A stretch of 8,747 bases of DNA from positions 1-8,747 of the forward strand of contig JAUXBM010000057.1 in assembly GCA_030619415.1 (NCBI GenBank), written 5' to 3'. Below, in pieces: positions 1 to 4,335 of this stretch. The position numbers were made by a program, and so were the translations under genes. Position 1 is the first letter of the stretch. Each line of letters begins with the position of its first letter. The notes beneath the pieces were generated by a model, which was not told where the DNA came from, did no database searches, and was given only the letters and a program-made list of their open reading frames with translations. The stretch is from Chlorobiota bacterium. GTDB taxonomy: Bacteria; Bacteroidota; Bacteroidia; Bacteroidales; F082.

Positions 1-1
1 A

Positions 2-67
2 AAACGTGATCTCAAGACGCTGCACGCGATCCTGCAAGAACGCTCTTCTGCAAATAAAACATCCTGA
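2..67 (+). CDS. 3' tail of an unidentified plus-strand gene (partial)
   Basis: An open frame enters from the left edge and ends at a TGA at 65-67. It encodes about 21 residues ending in LHAILQERSSANKTS. The composition (charged, with a leucine-containing helix-like stretch and a polar end) resembles a natural protein C-terminus. The competing plus frame ending at 140 is rich in Cys and Arg and looks unnatural. I do not recognise the family. The stop lies exactly where the opposite-strand restriction-gene similarity ends, so the last codons or the stop itself may have been created by the rearrangement. With only 66 bases visible, the existence of the gene is an inference. Confidence 0.35.
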   Translation, partial: KRDLKTLHAILQERSSANKTS

Positions 68-124
68 CCATTCTTTTGAGAATTTGAGGGCACGGTCTTT
101 TATTTCGTTCCAGGAGAGGGGCAT
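65..124 (-). pseudogene. 5' remnant of an MmeI-like type IIG/IIL restriction-methylation gene
   Basis: A minus-strand ATG at 124-122 begins MPLSWNEIKDRALKFSKEW. From memory of the family, this is the usual opening of MmeI-like fused restriction endonuclease/DNA methyltransferases, which then continue with a conserved acidic segment and an FFNVFG-like motif. Here the similarity stops after the Trp codon (70-68). The frame stays open to the window edge (codons 20-41), but the residues (SGCFICRRAF...) do not resemble the family and are antisense to a plausible plus-strand gene tail. The intact protein would be roughly 900-1100 residues, so only the start survives. The ATG lies 4 bases after the hicA stop, which implies co-transcription with hicBA before the break. 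A deletion, an insertion or an assembly chimera could each explain it. Confidence 0.6.
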
Positions 125-128
125 GAGG

Positions 129-353
129 TTATTGGTTTAGAAAACCTTCAACTGAAATTCCAGCCTGTTTTAAAATCGCCCTAAGAGTACCTTCTGGCAT
201 ATCACCGGAGTGATTTGGAATGGTGGTAAATTTTTTTGTTTTGGAATTATACCAGATTTCGTGGCTGCCTGAAGCCTGGCGATAAAAAGAAAAACCAAGA
301 CGTTTAAGTTTCTTGATTATTTGTCTATATGTAAAACCGCCAAGTCTCCCCAT
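129..353 (-). CDS. hicA: HicA-type mRNA interferase toxin
   Basis: Toxin of a HicAB type II toxin-antitoxin pair. HicA proteins have a double-stranded-RNA-binding-like fold and cut mRNA in the cytoplasm until neutralised by HicB. The 74-residue product (usual HicA size 60-80) has the hallmarks in order: an opening RLGGFTYRQIIKKLKRLGF, the catalytic-histidine segment GSHEIW (His31 counted from the chosen start), a basic stretch NSKTKKFTTIPNH, and the closing PEGTLRAILKQAGIS helix. I chose the ATG at 353-351, one base after the hicB stop (TAAAATG). A TTG at 365 would add four residues and overlap hicB, but HicA proteins normally begin with M-x-[KR]-L-x-G, as this ATG start gives. It is co-transcribed downstream of hicB. 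All expected key residues are present, so it is probably functional. Confidence 0.9.
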   Translation of the reverse strand: MGRLGGFTYRQIIKKLKRLGFSFYRQASGSHEIWYNSKTKKFTTIPNHSGDMPEGTLRAILKQAGISVEGFLNQ

Positions 354-354
354 T

Positions 355-585
355 TTAAACGCCAACTACTAAAGGATAGTCAAAACGATCGCCAATATTG
401 ACCAGATCATTAATGATTCCTTCCTCTTCCTGTGCTTCTAGAAGTTTTTTTGCAACATCACGGGCGATTTCAATTGTTTCAGCAATAGTACGACCCTGTG
501 CAACAAGCCCCTGGATGCTGTCGGAAGTAGCCAGATAGTATCCTTCGGGTAATTTTTCGATTTGCAGGTTGACGAATTTTTCCAT
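355..585 (-). CDS. hicB: HicB-type antitoxin
   Basis: Antitoxin partner of the adjacent HicA, expected to bind the toxin, mask its active-site histidine and help repress the operon. The 76-residue product matches the HicB partial RNase-H-like fold: an N-terminal strand (FVNLQIEKLPEG), a second strand and loop (YYLATSDSIQGLVAQGRT), then a helix (IAETIEIARDVAKKLLEAQEE) and the end DRFDYPLVVGV. It is short. I see no room for the C-terminal ribbon-helix-helix or helix-turn-helix domain carried by longer HicB proteins, so it may bind DNA only as a complex or not at all. The gene order is antitoxin first, the reverse of the E. coli locus but common elsewhere. The start is the ATG at 585-583, about 17 bases from a good -7 promoter element. 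Confidence 0.87.
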   Translation of the reverse strand: MEKFVNLQIEKLPEGYYLATSDSIQGLVAQGRTIAETIEIARDVAKKLLEAQEEEGIINDLVNIGDRFDYPLVVGV

Positions 586-601
586 GTGTAATTTATTTTT
601 A

Positions 602-609
602 CAAAGTTA
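602..609 (-). promoter_or_regulatory. Probable hicBA promoter, -7 element
   Basis: On the minus strand the bases read TAACTTTG, a full match to the Bacteroidota -7 consensus TAnnTTTG. It lies 17 bases upstream of the hicB ATG, which implies a leader of only about 10 bases. I see no clear TTTG at the -33 position; an ATTG further upstream is closer than usual. The short AT-rich leader has no Shine-Dalgarno sequence, as is normal in this phylum. Confidence 0.55.
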
Positions 610-699
610 AGAAATAAAAACTTCAATGATTTGTGTAACCGGGTCAAATTATTATCCAACAGGTATTTTGCCGGGCGTGGACACCGGAAGCGGGGGTCA

Positions 700-731
700 G
701 ACCCGCACGGTCGGCTTGGTCCGGGCGGGTC
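700..731. repeat. GC-rich hairpin, candidate REP-like element
   Basis: The arms GACCCGC (700-706) and GCGGGTC (725-731) pair perfectly. After one A/G mismatch, CGG (708-710) pairs with CCG (721-723), leaving a 10-base loop TCGGCTTGGT. An alternative overlapping stem uses GCGGG (690-694) with CCCGC (702-706). The element sits in an island of about 77% GC flanked by AT-rich sequence, so it looks inserted or copied rather than part of the local background. No run of T follows on either strand, so it is not a standard terminator. Whether it recurs elsewhere in the genome cannot be seen from one copy. Confidence 0.5.
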
Positions 732-754
732 GAAAATATACTCTGCTCTGCTCG

Positions 755-773
755 TCCGGATTTCAAATCCCGA
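755..773. repeat. Near-perfect 19-base palindrome
   Basis: TCCGGATTT (755-763), one central C, then AAATCCCGA (765-773), with a single mismatch between the 9-base arms. It lies 24 bases beyond the GC-rich hairpin and could form the second half of the same repeat unit. As I recall, extragenic palindromes containing TCCGGATTT are common in Bacteroidota intergenic regions. It could also be a binding site for a dimeric regulator, but it is far from both neighbouring starts (170 bases from hicB and about 295 from the radical SAM gene). Confidence 0.45.
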
Positions 774-1067
774 ATAGCGAAAATATTGTAGAGCAAAGAT
801 TGCAGGTGCTATCTTCGATAAATAAGATTCACTTCTGATAATTCCTTCAGGTGTGGATGTCTATAGTATGGATTAATTCCTCATTAAGCTCACAACAAAC
901 CCATCACCGGACGCAAGTTTGATTTTCAGATTTGAAGTGCGATTTAATTCTTTTTCCTGAATTTCGAATTGCTATACCTTTTGGTTTTGTATTACTTGAT
1001 TCAAAAAATGAAGGCTAACGGGTATTTTTCCTATTTTTATCAGCTTAAGCAGAGAGGAATTATTTAG

Positions 1068-2603
1068 ATGAAGGTTTTTCTTATTTACATCCGCGACGAG
1101 GATTATTACAACATTCTTCCTGAAAAACTGAGGAAGAAAAAAGACAATGGCCAAATTGAAATAATGGCCTTTCCGCCTTTGGGGATTCAAACGCTGGCGC
1201 CGGTTATCCGAAATCATGGACACGAGGTTAGCATGTTCGATACCTGCCATCCACATATGAAAGAAGAGCACATTGAACAGGCTGTAAAAGATGAAAAACC
1301 TGATGTGATTGCCCTTTCATTTCTTTCAACCACTTCTTACCTTGTTATGAAAAGTATGGCGCAACGGCTGAAGAAGACAGCGCCAAAAACACCCGTTATT
1401 GTCGGTGGCGCTTTTGCAACAGTGAATGCCATTCAGATTTTAAATGATGCGCCGTATATCGATTGTGTGGGCAGGGGGGAAGGTGAAGAACTGATTCCGG
1501 AATACTTTGACAGCCTTGATAAACCTGATACAGTGGGAGGACTCACCTGGAGGAAAAATGGTGAAGTAATCGAAAATCCTGAGCGCCCCTTAATCAAAGA
1601 CCTTGACCAGTTTCCCTATCCCGATCGGAAGAGTTTACCAATCGAGTATATCGAATCGATGCCTCTGGATGTGCCGGCTGTCCTTTCGCTGGATCGTTTT
1701 TGCACCATGCAGACCACACGCGGTTGTCCTTTTAAATGTAATTATTGTGACATTCCCTTGCTTGCCAAAGGCAGATGGAGGAGCCGTTCGCCGGAGCATG
1801 TTTTGGGAGAGATGCAGCAACTCAACGATGAAGGTTATCGTTCAATATATCTAACTGATGATCATTTCCTGATGCAACGGAAACGCATCGAAGTCATCTG
1901 CAATGGTATCATTGACAAAAAGCTTGAGTTTCATTGGGGATGCGAGGGCAGGGTGGATTCATTGGCTCTTGAAGAATTCCCGTTGATGGTAAAAGCGAAC
2001 TGCACTTTTCTTGCTTTCGGCGTTGAAGCCGGAACGCAGAAAGTGCTCGACCGCTTGAATAAAAGTCAGACACTCGGACAAATTGAGAATGCCATAATTA
2101 AGGCGAAAAAGGACGGGATTGAAACAGCTCACGGATTTTTCCTGATCGGTTCACCGGATGAAACTTTTGAGGACATTCTTGAAAGTTTCCGTTTTGCCGC
2201 CCGGCTAAAGCTTGACACCTTCGGCTTTAACCGGCTTTGCGCTTACCGCGGCACACCGCTTTGGCAGGAGTATATTGACAGAGGTATTATCGACGACAAA
2301 CGCGACTGGCACAAATGGTTTAAATGTTCTGATATTGATCCGACCATCCTTCCCAGCGAAGTTGTGCACCAGGCCAGGAAAAAGGGATACATAAAGTTGT
2401 TTGGTTACCTGGCCCTGCATCGACCAATGGCTACTTTCAGGCTCCTGCGCAAGTTTGGACGATACATGACAGCCAAAGATATTTTCACATTACTGTGGAG
2501 CCCTTTCCGGAAAAAATCATTAAGCCATAAACCCGAACTCCCTGAATGGATGATCGAGCAGGGGTTGAAGGCGCCGGTTAGAGAAACTCAACCCGCCGGG
2601 TAG
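1068..2603 (+). CDS. B12-binding-domain radical SAM protein, substrate unknown
   Basis: A 511-residue class B-type radical SAM protein: an N-terminal Rossmann-like cobalamin-type domain (about residues 1-150), a radical SAM barrel (about 205-400) and a helical C-terminal extension (400-511). The 4Fe-4S cluster motif is Cys220, Cys224 and Cys227 in TTRGCPFKCNYCDIP. SAM-contacting features include GVEAGTQKVLDRLNK (318-332) and GFFLIGSPDET (356-366). The B12-type domain has PPLGIQTLA (36-44), the Ser-rich strand ALSFLSTTS (82-90), VGGAFAT (112-118) and GRGEGEE (135-141). The canonical DxHxxG ligand motif is absent; DTCHPH (58-63) occupies that region, so cobalamin, if bound, is probably held without His coordination. 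Family members methylate or rearrange unreactive carbons, or modify lipids, tetrapyrroles and natural products. No partner gene is adjacent to suggest the substrate. It appears to be transcribed alone. Confidence 0.88.
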   Translation: MKVFLIYIRDEDYYNILPEKLRKKKDNGQIEIMAFPPLGIQTLAPVIRNHGHEVSMFDTCHPHMKEEHIEQAVKDEKPDVIALSFLSTTSYLVMKSMAQRLKKTAPKTPVIVGGAFATVNAIQILNDAPYIDCVGRGEGEELIPEYFDSLDKPDTVGGLTWRKNGEVIENPERPLIKDLDQFPYPDRKSLPIEYIESMPLDVPAVLSLDRFCTMQTTRGCPFKCNYCDIPLLAKGRWRSRSPEHVLGEMQQLNDEGYRSIYLTDDHFLMQRKRIEVICNGIIDKKLEFHWGCEGRVDSLALEEFPLMVKANCTFLAFGVEAGTQKVLDRLNKSQTLGQIENAIIKAKKDGIETAHGFFLIGSPDETFEDILESFRFAARLKLDTFGFNRLCAYRGTPLWQEYIDRGIIDDKRDWHKWFKCSDIDPTILPSEVVHQARKKGYIKLFGYLALHRPMATFRLLRKFGRYMTAKDIFTLLWSPFRKKSLSHKPELPEWMIEQGLKAPVRETQPAG

Positions 2604-2623
2604 ACTTGTTCCCGGCGGGTTGA
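2588..2623 (+). terminator. GC-rich hairpin terminator overlapping the radical SAM stop codon
   Basis: A perfect 13-base-pair stem has arms TCAACCCGCCGGG (2588-2600) and CCCGGCGGGTTGA (2611-2623), with a 10-base loop that begins with the TAG stop at 2601-2603. The last codons (TQPAG) therefore form the left arm. The sequence just downstream (GTTGTATTGTATTTCT) is T-rich but has no uninterrupted U tract, so termination efficiency is uncertain; the hairpin could also protect the 3' end of the mRNA. Confidence 0.7.
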
Positions 2624-2645
2624 AAGTTGTATTGTATTTCTACTC

Positions 2646-2697
2646 GACCTGCCAGGAAAATGTCCTCCTGAAGTCGGACATTGCTACCTTGCAGGTC
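2646..2697. repeat. Two-tier imperfect inverted repeat (52 bases)
   Basis: The outer arms GACCTGC (2646-2652) and GCAGGTC (2691-2697) pair perfectly. After a single mismatch, AGG (2654-2656) pairs with CCT (2687-2689). An inner stem AATGTCC (2659-2665) with GGACATT (2676-2682) closes a 10-base loop TCCTGAAGTC. Seventeen pairs in all make a long, regular cruciform or hairpin in an otherwise AT-rich intergenic region. No T tract follows on either strand, so it is not a normal terminator. It could be a REP-like element, a small miniature element or part of a structured RNA. The flanking bases do not show an obvious target-site duplication. Confidence 0.5.
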
Positions 2698-2900
2698 AGA
2701 ATTCCTCTAAATAAGCACTAAATCCGAATTTGGATAGGATTTGAGATTACAGATTTTATCAAAGAACCATTATTAACAATTCTTTAACACAATTGTAAAT
2801 AACAATAAGAAAAGAAGTATCAGGAAAGATCCAGGAAAATCTTTTTACAAGAAATGTTTATCCTGCCAATCTTAGAATAAACTAAACGGATAATAGTAAT

Positions 2901-3191
2901 TTAGTACCTGTTTCTTCCGCCGCCGCCATATGAGCGGTCACCACCCGAAGATTTTGGTTCTGATTTCTTCACAATAATCGTTCTGCCGTCAAGTTCAGTG
3001 TTGTTCAAAGCATCAATGGCTTGTTGCGCTGCCTCATCATCAGGCATTTCAACAAAACCAAAGCCTTTTGAACGGCCTTCATATTTGTCCATAACGATTT
3101 TTACCGAACTTACTTCTCCAAATTTTTCAAAAGCAGTTTTTAGTTGGTCTTCAATAGTTTGATAAGATAATTTTGCTACAAAGATGTTCAT
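2901..3191 (-). CDS. RRM-family RNA-binding protein with glycine-rich tail
   Basis: A 96-residue cytoplasmic single-RRM protein. The RRM (about residues 2-77) shows RNP2 (NIFVAKL, 2-8) and RNP1 (KGFGFVEM, 42-49) with the aromatic residues that stack on RNA bases (Phe4, Phe44, Phe46). The tail, SGGDRSYGGGGRNRY, is rich in Gly and Arg, like eukaryotic and cyanobacterial glycine-rich RNA-binding proteins. Related Bacteroides proteins (the Rbp group) are known as post-transcriptional regulators; a similar role here is inference. The start is the ATG at 3191-3189, which gives the RNP2 strand its usual place next to the N-terminus. The gene lies 110 bases behind tsaD on the same strand, with a possible promoter of its own. 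No terminator hairpin is obvious directly downstream. Confidence 0.9.
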   Translation of the reverse strand: MNIFVAKLSYQTIEDQLKTAFEKFGEVSSVKIVMDKYEGRSKGFGFVEMPDDEAAQQAIDALNNTELDGRTIIVKKSEPKSSGGDRSYGGGGRNRY

Positions 3192-3277
3192 AATACATTA
3201 AATTGAGTTGTATTTGAGCGTGTATGCATTAATTAATTTGAGAAACACACAGACTTAAATACTGAAAATTAAGACTG

Positions 3278-3285
3278 TAAAGGTA
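3278..3285 (-). promoter_or_regulatory. Possible RRM-gene promoter, -7 element
   Basis: The minus strand reads TACCTTTA, one mismatch from TAnnTTTG, in the tsaD-RRM gap. It would give a leader of roughly 80 AT-rich bases, in which CTCAA occurs three times (complements at 3203-3207, 3214-3218 and 3238-3242). I see no matching -33 TTTG, so the assignment is tentative. Read-through from tsaD remains possible. Confidence 0.35.
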
Positions 3286-3301
3286 CTTAAATTATACGCA
3301 G

Positions 3302-4330
3302 TTAAATATTCTTTACCATTTTGTTCTTAGAGTAAGGCGTTATGTCCTGTGAGCCAAAATCACCATCCAGGTATTTAAAGTATCCTGCAATAGCAATCAT
3401 TGCTGCATTGTCGGTAGTGAATTGCATTGGAGGAATATAGGTATTCCATCGAAATTTATCTGCCATAGACAGCAGTTCTGACCTCAGTCCTGAATTGGCC
3501 GAAACACCGCCTGCAATGGCTATTTCTTTTATGCCTGTTTCACGGGAAGCACGTTTTAATTTAGAAAGTAGAACGCGGATAATGGTGGCTTGCAGCGAAG
3601 CGGATAAATCAGCTTTGTTGTTCGTGATGAAGTGCTCATCCAGCTTTAACTGATCGCGCAAAAAATAAAGAAAGGCTGTTTTCAAACCACTGAAACTGTA
3701 ATTGAGCCCTTGTATTTTAGGTTCGGGAAATTGAAAGGCATTCGCATTTCCTTCTTTAGCCAGTCTATCGATTACTGGTCCCCCGGGATAGGGCAGGCCC
3801 ATAATCTTGGCAGCTTTGTCGAACGCTTCACCCGCGGCATCATCGATGGTAGTTCCTATGATTTCCATGTCTGAATGACTATCCACCCTTACAATTTGCG
3901 TATGCCCACCGGATACCGTAAGGCATAAAAAAGGAAACGAAGGATGTTCACCGGCTGATGAATCATCAATGAAATGTGAAAGTATGTGCGCCTTTAAATG
4001 ATCAACTTCGATAATCGGAATGCCCAATCCCATTGCAAATGATTTTGCAAACGAAGTACCTACCAACAACGATCCCAGTAGTCCCGGCCCGCGGGTAAAC
4101 GCCACAGCGTTCAACTGTTTTTTGGCTATCTTTGCTTTGTGCAAGGCAATTTCTACAACGGGTATGATGTTTTGTTGATGAGCCCTGCTGGCAAGTTCAG
4201 GAACTACGCCTCCAAAAGATTGATGAATCGTTTGGTTCGCAATCTCGTTTGACAGTATGCGCGTATTTTTTAAGACGGCTGCGGAGGTGTCGTCGCACGA
4301 AGATTCAATGCCTAAAATGTAAGTGTCCAT
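3302..4330 (-). CDS. tsaD: tRNA N6-threonylcarbamoyladenosine (t6A37) synthase subunit TsaD
   Basis: TsaD transfers the threonylcarbamoyl group from threonylcarbamoyl-AMP (made by TsaC/TsaC2) onto A37 of tRNAs that read ANN codons, acting in the cytoplasm with TsaB and TsaE. The 342-residue product is of standard length with an ASKHA/Kae1 fold. Visible motifs are ILGIESSCDDTSAAV (5-19), RGPGLLGSL (80-88), the metal-binding His111 and His115 in DHLKAH, SGGHT (140-144), AGGVSAN (273-279) and TTDNAAMIA (305-313), with Asp307 as the third metal ligand. I chose the ATG at 4330-4328 because MDTYILGIESS is the family's usual start. An upstream ATG at 4402 would add 24 unrelated residues lying antisense to the tamB start. 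It is normally essential or nearly so. No tsaB or tsaE gene is in view. Confidence 0.96.
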   Translation of the reverse strand: MDTYILGIESSCDDTSAAVLKNTRILSNEIANQTIHQSFGGVVPELASRAHQQNIIPVVEIALHKAKIAKKQLNAVAFTRGPGLLGSLLVGTSFAKSFAMGLGIPIIEVDHLKAHILSHFIDDSSAGEHPSFPFLCLTVSGGHTQIVRVDSHSDMEIIGTTIDDAAGEAFDKAAKIMGLPYPGGPVIDRLAKEGNANAFQFPEPKIQGLNYSFSGLKTAFLYFLRDQLKLDEHFITNNKADLSASLQATIIRVLLSKLKRASRETGIKEIAIAGGVSANSGLRSELLSMADKFRWNTYIPPMQFTTDNAAMIAIAGYFKYLDGDFGSQDITPYSKNKMVKNI

Positions 4331-4335
4331 TATTT

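Larger units (their letters stand above)
586..1067. other. 482-base gap without a convincing gene
   Basis: The left part (586-625) carries the hicB promoter. Positions 671-731 form a GC-rich block (47 of 61 bases are G or C), with a hairpin at 700-731 and a near-palindrome at 755-773 just beyond. From about 780 the sequence becomes AT-rich and unstructured up to the radical SAM gene. A 70-codon plus-strand frame at 626-838 spans the GC-rich block, but its protein (GSGGQTRTVGLVRAGRK...) looks like translated repeat rather than a fold. For the next gene's promoter only near-matches to TAnnTTTG are visible (TACCTTTT at 975-982, TATTTTTC at 1023-1030). A GAGAGG about ten bases before the ATG is the only Shine-Dalgarno-like sequence. 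Confidence 0.7.

Noticed and set aside
438..659. 73-codon minus-strand frame overlapping hicB
   Set aside because: It is out of frame with hicB over most of its length, and hicB has clear family signatures, so this is a shadow.
626..838. 70-codon plus-strand frame across the GC-rich hairpin block
   Set aside because: It translates palindromic, GC-rich sequence into a low-complexity peptide with no recognisable fold, has no promoter or ribosome-site support, and starts in the region upstream of hicB. More likely repeat DNA than a gene.
972..1271. 99-codon minus-strand frame over the radical SAM start
   Set aside because: Antisense to well-supported radical SAM coding sequence; no motif or start signal.
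2825..2844. Small inverted repeat AAAGAT/ATCTTT as a terminator for the RRM gene
   Set aside because: Only six AT-rich pairs with an 8-base loop and no T tract in the right direction; too weak to call.
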